Source of the DNA: Tubiluchus corallicola
Taxonomy: Eukaryota > Priapulida > Priapulimorpha > Priapulimorphida > Tubiluchidae
Direction of reading: 5' to 3'
NCBI GenBank assembly: GCA_030141605.1
Contig: JAQGDQ010000006.1
Coordinates: forward strand, 1,061,501 to 1,125,500
DNA length: 64,000 bases
Position numbers and translations under genes: made by a program. Within the stretch, counting starts at the first letter, position 1, and each line of letters begins with the position of its first letter. This document shows, piece by piece, positions 1 to 13,720 of this stretch. The notes under the pieces are model-generated. The model was not told the origin of the DNA. It searched no databases and worked only from the letters and a program-made list of their open reading frames with translations.

Positions 1-539
1 GTTGCAGGAAGTCAACACAGCTAATCTGCCACTAGAGGTGTAAACAAGGAGAGCGCAACCGTTTAGTAGAGGAGGGTGATAAGGGACCGAGAGAGAAAGA
101 AGATACATATAGAGCGGGATGGGAGTAGATATGAATGGAACAAGAATAAAATAAAAGCTATGGCGGTACATATGATGAAATTATGAGCTATTTTTTCCTG
201 TTAAATGAATTTAATTAAGTACAAAATTCAGCTTTCCAGCTCACTGCGACAAAGAGGCACTAGTGTGGCCATACTTTGAATGATGAACTTTGGTTAGCTA
301 GTGAACCGCTTCTAGAAGATGCCGGACTTCTGAGATTGATCACGATCTGCATTTGTTAGGGCTCACTAGGTAACATACGGCCCACTATGTAACAATACAG
401 CATTATATAACAAAAATACTGCATTATTTAAATAACAAACCACATTTGCATTATGCAACTGTCGTCATAATGTAATAACTTTGCATTATTATGTAACAAT
501 GGTTGTCTATGGTTGGGTCTTATCACGTTATCTAATTAC

Positions 540-860
540 TAGAACCGGTCAATCGCTTTCTGTACTGGCTGTGGGTATGGTCAGTCTGGTCTGTGGCCGG
601 TCTATCAGGAATCTGATTTAACAGGCTATTAGAGGAGGCCGGTTTGCCTGAAGTATGTCCAAGTATGTGATATCTGCATTGTGGCTGGGGTTAGATCTGT
701 GGCTGGTCTGTCTGAAATCTGATCTTTCAGAGGTCTGGTTTGTGGCTAATTTGTCCGATATCTGACCTATTAGAGATCTAGCGTGTAACTAGTCTTTGTT
801 GGGCCTGGTCTGTCTGAGGTCTAACCTGTTAGAGGTTTGATCTGGCAGGATTTGATCCAA
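540..860. repeat. Degenerate tandem array rich in CTGGTCTGT
   Basis: Repeated decayed words of the form GGTCTGTCTGAGGTCTGACCTGTTAGAGGT spaced roughly 60-80 bases. A reverse-complement fragment, AGACCTCAGGCAGACCAGACC-like, lies near 2525, so the family is dispersed locally. Confidence 0.55.
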
Positions 861-3789
861 TTAAACACAAATAAAAAAAAACTGAACCTAAATTAGTCCA
901 TAGAAATTACACATCTGCGCAAAAACTTCCATTTCCTTTAATGGAAATTGTTTCTAGTGATAGATTTCAGGGATAAATGGGTAAAAGAATGTTCCCAAAA
1001 GCATGACCAAGAACTCCAGATCTGGACCATATCCCAAAAGGTCCTTTTTGGTTTGGGACCATTTGTCAAAAAAATATCTGTCAATTTTTGAATAATCGGA
1101 TACGTTTAAAGAAAATGAAATAGTCAACAACCTTGTAAATCACAGACAAAATAACTCAATCATTCCATTTGCTAATACAGTAAAACAGGTCAAAAAGATT
1201 TAGTAATAGTCAATAGAAATGCAATGGGAATCTAATAGTCAATAGGACCAGAACAATTCCATTTGAACCTAACATACAAAATACACATTCTAATAAAGAA
1301 AACTGGCACGTTTGCATAGAAACAGGATCATGTGGTTTAACTAACAAATCTAATAAAAGTAGATTGAAATGACATAGTAACATAACTAGCATCATATTCT
1401 ATATACATTGCAAGGTTGGAGCCATCATGACTGAGCCCACCTACGCGTCTGCAATAACAATTACCACATATTGGAATTCAAAATTGTATCTTACATACAA
1501 CTGTATTTACAAATTTATAACTCGAATCTATTTTTCCACTATTTTATCCAATTTTTTCCTTTAAATTAATGTCTGTGTAATGTGATTGTTGTACTTGTAA
1601 AGTCTGTGTAATGTGCTTTTTATGTCTTTTGGTTCCAACATGAGATGTGATAAATTTTGTTTAAGCTTTGTTTGAACATTTACATGTTATTTTATGTAGC
1701 ATCTTTATTTCACTCAAATACAGAATGTTTTATCAATCGTCAGTTTCTTACATTGACAAACCCGTCATACCAAACCCAGCTAAACTAAGACCTCTAACAT
1801 ATTTGTGCTCTGATAGACTATAGACTGTTGGAAATGGCATTCGAATTTTAATTAATAGTTAGTCTTTTACTACAACTTAAACGTACTGCAAATTTGAACA
1901 CAATTACAGGTTGTAGTAGAATAATTTAAAGCCATGTAAAAACTATCTTGTTCACTGATTTTACATATAAGGTGCAGGTTTACAGACTATTAAATCTCTT
2001 ATTTCATAAATAACAACCTTAAAATGATTCTTGAATGAATGCCAAACTAGTTTAGGTAAGCCTGGAGTATGAAGATCCCGATCAGGGAGTTTTTCCCCAG
2101 AAAACAGTTTCCATGTAGAGTAAGGTGTATATCTATTTTCCCACTATATCTGTGCACACTGGACAATAATTAGCTTTATTGATATGTTAAGTAAAACGCT
2201 AGTATAAGGTAAAGTGTGATTTTTTACACATGAAACGATACATTCACATTGTGCTAACTTATAATGTGTCGAAGTAAGTTGGTCATCATGTTTGAGAGCA
2301 ATAATTACAATTTGTCATAATGTTTTAATTCTGGTCTTTATGGTTTTATTCACAGCTAGAACCAAAGTGTAGACATTACAACAGCACTAAAGGAAATTCA
2401 CAGTTTCTTTCTAGCTTCTCTAACCCAAATTCGAGGCTCTGCCTTTAGACAAAAAGATAAAACAATTTCAACCTGATTGCTAAAGAAACAAAAAACTACC
2501 AAACCTACAGAGTCTTGACATAGACCTCAGGCAGACCAGACCCACATCTAAAACAGAGAGACTGATCAAGTATCTAGTCAACCTATCAAATTGTATATTA
2601 ATATTTCTTAACTAACTATCAGAAACAGTTATTTATCTTTGCAATAGTGATCAATAACAAGATTTCTTACACTTCAGTCTCCCTAACACAATACTTCAAA
2701 GCACTTGATTATAACATGTAACCATGGCAACAATAGATTGCTAATTTGTTTACAACAGGTGTTTGTGTGGAGCTTACTGACTTAGCTAATTAATTTAGTG
2801 GTAGGTAGGAGAAAAAGCAAAAGAAAACGTGGGTGTCTGAATCAAAAAGTTAAGACAATGAAAAGATTAAAAATCAAAAGAACGGTTACTTTCAAAACAT
2901 ACATCTACAAGAGAATTCTAGCAGAGAAATAATCTTGTAAGCCTTATAATGTTAATAAAAAGTTGATAAGGTCATTAAAGATATAAAATAGCACATACTG
3001 TGACTGTCAGACAGTGGAGTCACTATGATGAACATATTCATGTATGCAGATTATATATAATAAAACAATTATTTTTGTGCCCTTTTATTAAAAATGCACT
3101 TTAATTTTTGTCCTTAATTTCTCAATTACAAATAAGTTCACAGGCCATTACTGACTATGCTCTAACAGAACGCGAAAAAGTAAAAACACAATTGTTGGCT
3201 GTAGCTTACTTTCTCAAGATGAGTAAATCAAGCATACCCAAGTGTGACTATTTGACAAAGTTTCAATGAAATTAATAAAGGTATGAAGCTTGCCTATGCA
3301 GCTAACCTAAATCTTATAATACCTTCTGATCTGATATAAATGCGTTCTATCACAAACACCTGCTAGTGAGTTTCCAAGAATGTAAGGATTTCAAAGATTT
3401 CCGCTCGTTAACTGCATGTAGTAGAATCTCATAATTGTTCGTGTTTCACGAGCAGCTGATGACACTCCATTTGCTTGAAAATCCTTTAAACTCTCCGAAA
3501 GTAAAGTGACATCACATGCATAATACCTTTCATTACAGCTATTTACTTGGCAAAACCAACCCTTTGCGAGCATGTAGAAAATCTAATACCAAGGCTGTTT
3601 CCCAATGTTTAACTAATTTCGCTAATGTTATAAACTGCAGTTATTTGGGAATGTTGCTCAGCTTTTGTAGTCCACTTCACTCCACTTAGAAAGCATGTTA
3701 TTTCTCGTATAAACTCCGAGTCACATTAGTAGAGTGCCTACTGTTTCAAGTAATCCTAAATACAAAGCTCATACGAAGCATACTATTAC
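861..3789. other. Gene-free AT-rich DNA
   Basis: Only short chance ORFs; no motif, splice-flanked exon or mobile-element terminus recognised apart from a dispersed copy of the 540-860 repeat near 2525. Confidence 0.6.
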
Positions 3790-4175
3790 AATGTCACAAA
3801 ACCTGAATGCTAATACTAATTATTCCCACCATTATAGCTCTAAAACCCTTTTTTACACATTTATGATACCGAATTCTATTACTTTTACATAAAAATGAAA
3901 AATAACATTCATGAGTATGTCTATTTACACATACAGATTTTGACATGTTACTGACAAATAGTAGAAACAAAATAGTGGCTATTACGGACTCTTCAGGAAT
4001 ACTAGGATCGATTTCACACACAGATGAAGATTGATCTTTGCAAACAATGTGCAGTCTGCAAATGTTGTAATAGTTATGATATAATAGGCAGAGAACTGCC
4101 ATTTACGCCATATGATTGAGGTCTGTGGAGTAGATCTTTGTGCGAAACTTTATCGAAAGCCTTAGATATGTAGTA
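3790..4175 (-). pseudogene. Degraded non-LTR retrotransposon reverse transcriptase fragment
   Basis: Minus-strand translation at 4168-4109 gives ISKAFDKVSHKDLLHR plus QSYG, the RT motif A region of LINEs (AFDxVxHxxLL...G). A frameshift later, around 4020-3935, comes IPEESVIATILFLLFVSNM, a decayed GVPQGSVLGPLLFLLFINDL motif B. The catalytic FADD/YADD box is not visible. Inactive and old. Confidence 0.7.
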
Positions 4176-6855
4176 GCCTCAGGTAGCTTTGGTGATCCTA
4201 ACGTCTGTTTTTATACTATGTTTGATTTATTTGTGTAATACTTGTATTTTATATTCGTCAGTGAGACTTAGATAATGGAGTTTTGAACATTATCAGTCGA
4301 GGTGTCACAATTAAATTCACATTGCAGTAAATCACATGGCAAAACATGTTGTAGTACATACATACATACATACATACATACACATATTAATACTACTAAA
4401 TTATTCCCATTTAAAGTCCTAAAACACGGATGTTTTCGGGTTTACCATATTTGTAGTTTACTTTACAATGTTTATTAAGGCTATCTTAGATGCCATTTTG
4501 AATTTTGGACAAAAAGCCTTAAAGAATAGTAACTTTTGGTACTCGATAAGTATAGCATGCATCCATTTTACTCAAATATATCTTCTGTACAGCGAATATA
4601 ATGCTTCAAGATTGCAAGCAGTTCTTGATGTATAATTATGAAAAAAATTAAAAATTACATTTACAAAATAATTAAAGCACTGAACTGCTGTTGACTGAGC
4701 CACATTACACATTCTGATTAACTGTCATTGCAGGGTGCGCAGATACAGTAGGCATGTACACAAAAAGAACACAAATAGATATATTTATAAATCCATTTTA
4801 ATGCAGCATCAGTGCCAAATTTAATTCCACGACTAAAATGTGCAAGAAAAATTTTTGTTTGATGCTCTTTATTGCAATTGAGTTTGAAATTCGCGGAAAT
4901 GCAACAATTCACCTGCAAAGCTTTTTCTGCTTTAATGAATCAGTAAAAATGATTGAATGTAGGCTTGTAAACTAAACCAGAGAGCTTGGCCAGGCTGAGC
5001 AAAGAAGTCAATAAAGATTGCCACTGGGTGCAGTTAGTGATTTATATAAATTGTATGTGTTATATATGGAAGTTACAAACAGTAATGAATTAATGTGATC
5101 TACAATACAATGTCTATATCTGTGCTACAAAGAGGGATAAGAGAATACAATGCGGTGCAGAGGCATAAAGACTAGCCATTTTGAAGCACAATAAGCATTG
5201 ATCATGTACTACAGTCAGTGTACAATTTTGCGCTATGTACCTATACTAGCCATCTAGCAATATCTGAATTGTGCACACAACTGAAAAGAACTGTGTTCTA
5301 AATAACTTATAGCAACAGTTGTAAATGTATTATAATTCTCGTGAGACTGTAACATTAGTTTTGGCATTAACAGTCACTAATTAAAATTAACAACTTCGGT
5401 CACTGAAATTTGTCCTTTTTATCTGTAAACCTATACTGCCAGGAAATGTATGCTGATACAGATGATTCAAGACGATGAAGCAATTCACATCTATTGTGTA
5501 AAAAGAGAAATTTTTGAACTCTATCAAATCACAAGTTCAAAAGCGAAACTGAGGAATCAATATTGATACTGAGGAAATACGGAGCAAATCCTTAATTCCA
5601 AGGTTTATAAACTTAAAAGACATATCCTAATTCAATTTGGTAAGACTTGCTGCAATATGATTGCCCCATAATTGAAATTTTGTGCAATTTCACGTCTATC
5701 TGTTATAATCAACCTGCAATTTTCCTCAAAATATGATTTACAACTTGAAAGTATAGGTTACCTTTAGTAAGCGTGTCGATGTTAGTTCTTCATCACAAGG
5801 CGTGTTTTTACATTAAAATGTGTCACAAAATGAATCTATAAGACTGATTTACTTAGCTCAGCACATCAATAGGAACATGCGCGTGTGTTATTGACTAGGC
5901 TAACTCACCTGAGCGAGTGTAGTCTGTGTTACCTGAGCACTGCTTTTGCACAATGGCTACATTAGTGACAGCTCATGGCAAAGGCGTGCTTTAAACTTAT
6001 ACGTAATACATTGTATTTGTATAAGTTATTTATATAAATGTAACCTTTAGTAACTGCATAAGGTGGCATTGTGGTTTCAGCTAATCTACAAAGTTACCCT
6101 TCCCACAAAATTTCTTTGATTAAGTAAATCCATTTGTAAGCATTGTTACTAAATTGGTCATGACGAGTGTTTGTAAACATGTAGATGACTTACTGGAACT
6201 GCTTAAAACTACAGCAAAGACAATTTAGATTTAATCTGAACAATAAAAATTTGCTACCACTATACACCATGCACAACATTGATGATATCGTATGATATAA
6301 CATGTCTGGTGTAAAAGTGTCACATACCTAAATGTATACTCAATTACTCATACACGTCACACACTTAAATATACAGTACCATACATGCAAAAATTTGCAT
6401 TTTCAATAGAATTTTTTTATATGGCACCTAATAACATAAATTTGATGTATGCACACAGGTCTGGAATTCAGAGTTAGATGATGAAGCCCTATCAGAAGAT
6501 ATTAAGTGGACTTACAGATGTACATAAAAAATCTATGAATCCTCTATGTCTAGGTGACACCATATGCAACACTGACATACCTCTTGTGCTATTTTCCTCT
6601 GCTCCTGAAAGACAGACATTTAAATGAAACACCATTGTTTGTAAACAAGCATAAAGCTCAAACATACTAAGTAATATGACAAGCGCCACATATGATCACT
6701 TTTGTCTCAAGCTTGTTAAACTTTGGTTTCAATGGGTAACTGGGTATGGGCCAGCAAATTATGTGGAAGCAAATAAAGTATGTGTTGCAGACCAAGACAA
6801 AACTCAATATGCTGGCTATTACTAAAAAACATCATTGCTTAGCCCATATGGAAGA
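4176..6855. other. Gene-free AT-rich DNA
   Basis: Contains the TACA microsatellite; otherwise nothing recognised. Confidence 0.6.
4354..4384. repeat. (TACA)n microsatellite
   Basis: Seven or so ACAT/TACA units. Confidence 0.95.
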
Positions 6856-7754
6856 TAGGGGTGTTCAAGATTTGGGATGGGAGGGCGGTTTGGGTCGGGA
6901 TCAGGAGTTCGGGACCGGGATTCGGGATGTTATTGAGTTCCAGGTCGGGATTTTTTGGGGTTCGGGATCAAGTGGTGGGATAGAGGTTTCTGACCTCAAA
7001 CCATAAACATAGTTATCAGTAAATGAATATAAGAAAATTACAGCGAAACTTTGCCTCCACCCAGATAATATTAATAAATGTGACATGATTCACCCTGCTC
7101 ATACATTCAAACAATGCTCGATTTTGACTATCTCATATTTCATTTTAAGCAGTATGGCCTCAAAAATTCAATAGTCACAGATTTACTCCATTAATTAGTA
7201 TTTCAACAAGTAACTTTGAAATTGAAAGTTATACAAATTATTTACAGGTGTTTGGTAGATATTGCCAACTGATTAAAAAACATTATCTGCTTGGGCAATA
7301 TTTAGGTAGGAAAGATACTGGTAGTACTGAGACAAAAATAACACAAAATATTTTTCATAAATTGTTCTAACATTATTGCAAATACACCTTCCAGAAGCGT
7401 CACACTCATACTAGGCCGAATGCGCCCTATATGCCGTGAAAGGCTAATCGTGCATTTACTTTAAACTACTTATACGACATTTTTAAAAATAGCATGATGC
7501 AGTTATGGTTAATAAAATCTCAATAAACAATAGGAAACTGAGAAATTTAAGAGATGAATAACTTGGCAAATGCTTCATTTTTTTCACATGCTTAAAAAGC
7601 TCAAAGTAAACGTTATTTTTCAAATATTACAAACTTTTAAAGTTCGGGGTCGGGACGGGATGGAAGTTTGGTAACGGCATTCGGGATGTGACAAAACTTC
7701 AGGATTGAGATTCGGGGGTCAAGATCATAACGATCCCGATCTTGAACACCCCTA
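6856..7754. mobile_element. hAT-like non-autonomous DNA transposon
   Basis: 899-base element bounded by perfect 16-base terminal inverted repeats TAGGGGTGTTCAAGAT (6856-6871 and, inverted, 7739-7754). Similarity continues for several more bases on each side. Flanks carry an 8-base near-duplication, ATGGAAGA before and CTAGAAGA after (6/8 identical), the target-site length of hAT elements. Subterminal regions at 6870-6985 and 7640-7720 are studded with TCGGGA/TTCGGGAT words, as in hAT subterminal repeats. The interior is AT-rich with no transposase, so it would need a helper. Confidence 0.75.
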
Positions 7755-7762
7755 CTAGAAGA

Positions 7763-9552
7763 ACAATTGTTTTTTATCAAACTGCAGGTATATGTCTCGC
7801 TATTCACATAACAGTATTTTAACTCACAATTTCCGATACATGCAACCCCTACATCACACATTAAAGAGCCGGGTCACATACCCAAATTTATCGCATTGCA
7901 CAGGGATGTTATAAATGCAAACATTTTCGTAACACCAGTGGATCAATGGGATATGAAAAAAATGGATTCATTTGCATTTTTGTAACTTACTTATTACAAC
8001 TATCCTTTGATGATGTATCAAAAGTATGCCCTTAGCAGATAAAGTACAAAAAAGATTACTATACGTACGCAAAAGAAGTTCAGCACTACACTGTCTGCAG
8101 ATGTTGGAAAAATCTTCTGCATATTTTTGTCACTCTCTGCAAAAAAATCCAAACGGTAAACAATCCATATTGAGAAAAAGGCTGTTTTTCAGTCTCCCCT
8201 TGCCTACAAAACGTGCTATACTGCTTCACTGCGTTCAACCAATACTAACAAAAGTTTTTGCTTGTTTCAAACAATCAGTTACACTTAACTCTCCAACTTT
8301 GAATTTCGTGGTACAATACTGCACGTAACTCTGCCATTGTATAAAGCAGTTCAAAAAATAAACTTTGTTAAAATAAAAGGCATTATAGTTTGTAGGAGGA
8401 ATTACATTGCTATTCAGGGGGTATGTTTCTTCAAGAAAAAAGGTTAATCTTTAGACCTTAGCTCATTTTGGGCTATGGAGCAAATATATATTTTTACAAT
8501 AACCTCCCATAACTGCCAAAATGTTGTCTTATATTTAAATAATACGTAAAAGTTAGAAACTTAATAATTTCCCATGACTGCAACCAGCAATAGATCGCAA
8601 AGTAGCAATCATCATTGGGTACAGTTAGCCATTTTCTACGTAGAATATGCACATATTTGCCAATGAGAGGATTGCAGTACTATTCAGCAAATTTTGAATT
8701 TGCACTTTCAAATTTCAAGTTCATATATTCTGAACTGAAGGATGATTTCACAAGGCTATTTGATGCCCAAGACTGGTTTATGCAGCTTATCCGTTCATTT
8801 AATCCAGTTCAGCATGCCCTATTGTTACTCAAAACATTCCCGGGAAGCAGATGACATTGTTGCCCATCTAAGGAAGCAAGGCTATCATAGTTGCCCATCT
8901 ATGAGCAAGCAACAGTGATGAACTACCGAAATTAGACATCCAGTGAGAAAACTGTTCAACTTCGGATCATAATAGGTGTTGTTCTGTTTACCTCATAGAG
9001 ACAGGACATATCACATGGCTGTAACACCTTTGCTGGTCCAGTGGCTCATCTTAGAGGTACAACCTTAATAATGAGTCAGGTTTTGGCCTCGCCATAAACA
9101 CCGAATTTCGGGAGTAGATTGTAGACCCGGCTTGCAGTACACCAAATTGTGTATATTACAGAAAATGCGTAAAAATTAGACATTTTGAAAAAATTTTATC
9201 ATGTAATATATCAAATGAAAGGCCTGGATGAGACAAAGCGAATTATATAAGTTTTGCTGATTTTGGTGGATGCTAGACCTCAAGGTCACAGGCTAAAAAT
9301 AAGAATGTTCAATTTCAGTATGGAATGTTTAAGGGAGTTTTATAGTTCTTTAGAAAGAAAAAGAGCTGGGCTACAAGACGATATAAGTTTTTACAAAAGA
9401 CAGTTAGATGAACGCAAATATTGACTGATTAATTACAGGATAAATAGCACAAACTTCAACTGAGCTCATGCACAAATATGCATGACTAAACTGGGTGCCA
9501 CTTTTCAACTATAGTGGTAAATAAATGCAGCACATTTGTGCTAATCGAATCA
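7763..9552. other. Gene-free stretch
   Basis: Plus-strand ORFs of 100 and 79 codons (8026-8328, 8615-8854) have no recognisable domain and no exon-like flanks. Probably old repeat sequence. Confidence 0.5.
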
Positions 9553-9612
9553 ACCTAGCGTATAGCGTGTTGGATTTACATGTAGAAACTGTGGGTTCAA
9601 ACCCCAGTTAAA
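9553..9612 (+). repeat. tRNA-derived SINE remnant
   Basis: TAGCGTGTTGGATTTACATG followed by GTGGGTTCAAACCCC reproduces the D-arm to T-arm of a tRNA, with a good B box (GGTTCAAACCC). The 5' acceptor stem and a proper A box are not recovered, so it is a SINE head or tRNA pseudogene rather than a gene. Confidence 0.55.
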
Positions 9613-10289
9613 GGATTTTGCTGCATATGTTTTTACCTCCTTTTTCAACTCACACTGTTTAAACAGTCTGTAAGATGCTTCTGCCAGGTTTTGCTATTTT
9701 CCAAATTTAAAATAATATTGATTTGTATTTTCCTTAAAATTGGTTTGAATGTGCTAACGTTATTGATGTTATAAATGCTATTGATAATAAAATTAACCAC
9801 TATGCAACTTTCCAAAAACTCGCTAATAACTGGAGAAGGAAATGCCTGTGTGGTCACATTGTGTGCTTGCTTACAAAGAAAAGCAAAACAAGCCTTAGTT
9901 AATAATTAGATTGGTGAATGACCACTTGCCAAAAAATTACACTTTCCAATTTAGTAAAACGAAATGCAATTCCTAAGTTCTCAAACATGGCGAATTCAAC
10001 AGAGGCAATATTATGTCCTTTACAGCCTTGAGTTACGCACCACTGATGAAAAAGAGCCAAATTCCAATTTCACTGAAGCTTTTAATGTCAACCACAACAG
10101 TACATAAAGCAACTCCTGTCACAGAAGCAGAATCTTGCAACAGTTTTTGACACAGTCAAAAATGGCCATTAGTTTATGTATTGCTTTAGTATTGTACTGA
10201 ACGCATAAAATAATTTAGTCAATGTATTCAACTTAGCAAGCAGTTCAAGAAAATCTGTGAGTCAACTGTTTTATTAACAGTGGATGTAA

Positions 10290-11130
10290 TATCACCATCT
10301 CTGACAAGTCCCTTGACCAGGTGGACCACTTTCCATACACATAAAGAGTGATCACCAATAAATGTGCTTCCAAATAAGGTATATCCATCAACTTGGAGCA
10401 ACTTTGAGAAACTTAAGAAACAGGTCTTTAGGAACAAATATTTAAATGAAATATATATTTATTTACATAAAAATGAAAGTCATGGTCTACCAAGCAAGCA
10501 TCGTCTCAACTTCGTCCTACCGTCATCTCAATTTTGCTTTACGGCTGCAAAACTTGGACTCTTTATTATCGTGAAATCAAATAGCTTGAAAGCTTCCACC
10601 AGCAAAAACTCCACTCTATCCCGAACATTAAACGTGACTAGTACATGTCCAGCATTGATATCCTTGAACAGCAAACCTTGATATCCATGAGTCAGTGCAT
10701 CATGTCCACCATCGTGGAATACTGTCAGTGATTGTGATTGCTGGACAGGACGTCTCATCAGAATACTCGAGACTAGGTTCCTCATAAAAATTACCTTCAG
10801 TGAACTCACAACTGGTAAAACACCAAGAAGATGCCCTCTTCATTGTTATAAAAACCAACTGAAAGCCACTCTCAAACAAAGAAGAATACTCAAAACATTC
10901 GAAAACCAAGCCAGCTGGATTCCAACTGACATTGGCTCATCCACAACAAAACCCGACATTTCGAAACCAAAAGGAAAGAAAAAATGCAAAAGGGCAAGAT
11001 CAAGATTCAGCCACCAACTCTTGAATGCCAACCATCGATTGGTTTCCTGAGAAATCAACCTCACCACCTGCACAGAAGAGGAATGATGTGCAGACATGAC
11101 ATCTCGATAAAGACATTTGGACGTGATCCA
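10290..11130 (+). pseudogene. Non-LTR retrotransposon C-terminal fragment 1
   Basis: Frame-broken plus-strand translation shows, in order, QVDHF (10317 on), FEKLKKQVFRNKYL (about 10402), ISILLYGCKTWTLYYREIK (about 10525), LESFHQQKLHSIPNIKRD, and YKNQLKATLKQRRI (about 10846). This matches the C-terminal thumb/connection region of LINE polyproteins of the form LLYGCETWTLYRRHIK...FHxRxLRSILNIKWxD...YKDxLKxNLK. Multiple frameshifts and stops; inactive. Confidence 0.75.
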
Positions 11131-11739
11131 TGATGCTTCACTACTTAACCTGCTTCACTACTACTACTACTCACTCTTAATGATGAACTTAAATTCTCTG
11201 ATTCAAGAAAAGGCCAATGGAAAAATGAACAAATGTATTTACAAATTTCCAAGCACGCTGAAACATGACATAACTGGTCTTATATAAAATGCCTAGGTCA
11301 TTTATATCGAAGCAACTGATAGTAGATCCATGATCATGGCATGTTTTTCACATATCAGTAAAGTTTAAACTAGGAAGATCGGAGCGGTCTAAAAGCCAAT
11401 TAAATAGCTTAAACTCTAGACAGCAACGGTAACGGTAAAGGTAATCACTGACTGTGATGCAGATAAAAATTACAAAAAAAATCCCTAGGAATGTGGCAAC
11501 GTTGGATCTGGTTTTTATGGTGTCCAATTATTGTCCATAATATTTTTGGACCTAGGCATCTATCTAAACAATATTAAAGTGTCCGTCTCGGCTTTAGTTT
11601 GTCTGACAATAAAGCAAGGCATCTGTCAGGCCTCTTACATCTGACAACTTAGACACTGCGTCAATTTTTTCTTTGCCCATAATAAGTACACAATGCACGC
11701 AGTGTGTATCCAGCCAGTTTGATAATTATTTAAATAAAC

Positions 11740-12880
11740 TGGATATCCTAACTAAGTAAGAATCAGTTCGGATTCCTTAAAGGCAGCTCTACAGAAATGG
11801 CTTTAATTAGTGCTGTAATTGGTTGATTGATGCTACAGAGATAAAAATTCAATCACAACAGGTGTCTTTTGCGATCTTTCCAAAGCATTTGGCAATGTTG
11901 ACCAAAGCAGTTTAGTTACATAAATGACCATTTTACGGTGTTAGAAACATTGCGAATAAATGATTTAATAGTTATCGGAAAAAAATCGTACGCAGTGTGT
12001 GAGATACAATGTGATATCAAGCCCCCACAAAGTGTAAATATTGGAGTGCCACAAGGCTCGGTGATTGTACATAAACTTTTCTTACTCTATATTAATGATC
12101 TATGTAAAACAAATGACTTAATAGGCCCTATAGTTAACTCAGTTTGCAGACGATACTGTGATTTTCTTCAATATCAGTAACTTTTCATTTGATATAATAA
12201 ATCAGCAGTGTTACAAATTGGTTTAAAGCTAATAAACTCTCTCTGAATCCCACAAAATATCGCCAGAATATTATAATATTTCTATTGATGATACAAGTAG
12301 AGAAATAGTTAGTCAAATCAAATTTTTGGATATTATTCTTCACGAAAATCTTGACTGGAATTTTCACATATACGACCAGACTTAAAATAGCTAAAAATAT
12401 AAGTATAATAAGATAATATACAATCAACGCTTTCTAACTTTATTTCACTTAATAATTTTATATAGCACACTAATCTTACCATATCCTTCCTATGTAAATA
12501 TACTTTTGAGATAGTACTTATAAGACTAACTTGAATCCACTGCAACTTAAATGTACATACAGTCCAAATTCAATTCAGTTACTAAATCATGCTATATTGT
12601 AGAGAACTAATAAATGATGATTTAATTTCTTTTAACACTGCGACTAACAATGACCTATTCCTTACTTCAAGAATCTTGTAATTAAGAATGTCAAATAACA
12701 TAATACTTGATATTTAATGACCACTAACTCAGATACTGTAGAACCAATATTGCAAAACATTTCATTAGCTATATCGGATTTAAACTGTGGAAATCTTGAC
12801 TGAAGTGCCGGCATAACATTTATCACTTCAAATCATTAGTTAAACAATCTGTTTGCTACTTATATAAATTAGTCACCAAA
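11740..12880 (+). pseudogene. Non-LTR retrotransposon reverse transcriptase fragment 2
   Basis: A nearly complete but frameshifted RT domain. QFGFLKGSSTEMA lies near 11767, TTGVFCDLSKAFGNVDQS near 11858 (motif A), IGVPQGSVIVHKLFLLYINDL near 12040 (motif B), FADDTVIFF near 12145 with the catalytic Asp pair (motif C), then NWFKANKLSLNPTK near 12217 and KFLDIILHENLDW near 12320, followed by KIAKNISIIR. Order and spacing fit the Jockey/CR1/RTE-type fingers-palm-thumb. It degrades toward 12880. Not functional. Confidence 0.8.
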
Positions 12881-13089
12881 ACCAACTATTGTTCCTGTGA
12901 AACACACCAGTCATAACCTCGTGTTATGTACAACTTTACTCACTTTTTTGTTCTATTTTTCAATTATTATTTGGCCATGCTCACAGTGGCGCAAGCACCT
13001 AACAAGTTTTTACTTCTGGTTTTTTGATGTTCTTTTGAGTGCAATGCTAAATAGCCCTGAACTTTGGTCGAGAAATTTGGAGAAAAATT

Positions 13090-13720
13090 AGAAATCATTC
13101 AAGCAAGTGAATCAACAACATATTAAGGATTAGTAACTGAATTAGGAATATGGCCACTAAAACATAAAGTAAATTACAGAAGACTGATGTTTTATAGGAA
13201 TTTACTAATTAGTAAGTCAGAGATTAGCATCAGAAGAGCTACAAATGCATTTAAACAATGCACTGGTCGTGGTACAATGAAGTAGCTGAGGCTGCAAGAA
13301 AATATAACACAGATGCTGATCAGGAATGGGTGAAGATCATGAAGAAGTATAAATGGAAAAATGAAAAATAGTAAGACTGAATGTTTCATAATGACTGTGC
13401 AGAAAAATACATTAACAGTACTAAATTAAGATTTTTAAAACAAATTAAGACAAACTTACACATAGACACATGCAAACCATAATAGGTTAAAGATTGAAAA
13501 TAAAGCTGAATATAATAAAAGTTAAAGGAAACTACAAGTATGAGTTCAAGAATCAACTATTATATGCTCAGTGTGCAAGGAAGAAGATGACACGTCACTG
13601 AACTTTTGCTTAAATGCAGCAGATGTGGAGAATGGAAAAAAATGAACTTAGATATATTACTCAACAGTGAAAAAGAAAGATTGTTAAAGTCAGAAATCTA
13701 TTGAACGAATATGTGGAATA
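13090..13720 (+). pseudogene. Non-LTR retrotransposon C-terminal fragment 3
   Basis: TELGIWPLKHKVNYRRLMFYRNLL near 13136 resembles the LGxxPLxxRIxxRRLMFLHxLL block of LINEs. It is followed by WYNEVAEAARKY and EWVKIMKKYKWKNEK (about 13266-13368) and a late CSVCKEEDDTSLNFC (about 13571), like the CxxCxxxEDTxxHxLxxC C-terminal finger. Frameshifted. It may be the tail of the preceding RT fragment's element or of a second insertion. Confidence 0.65.

Noticed and set aside
10740-10790. CTGATGAG on the minus strand
   Set aside because: No GAAA box after a stem II; inside a LINE relic and explained by it.
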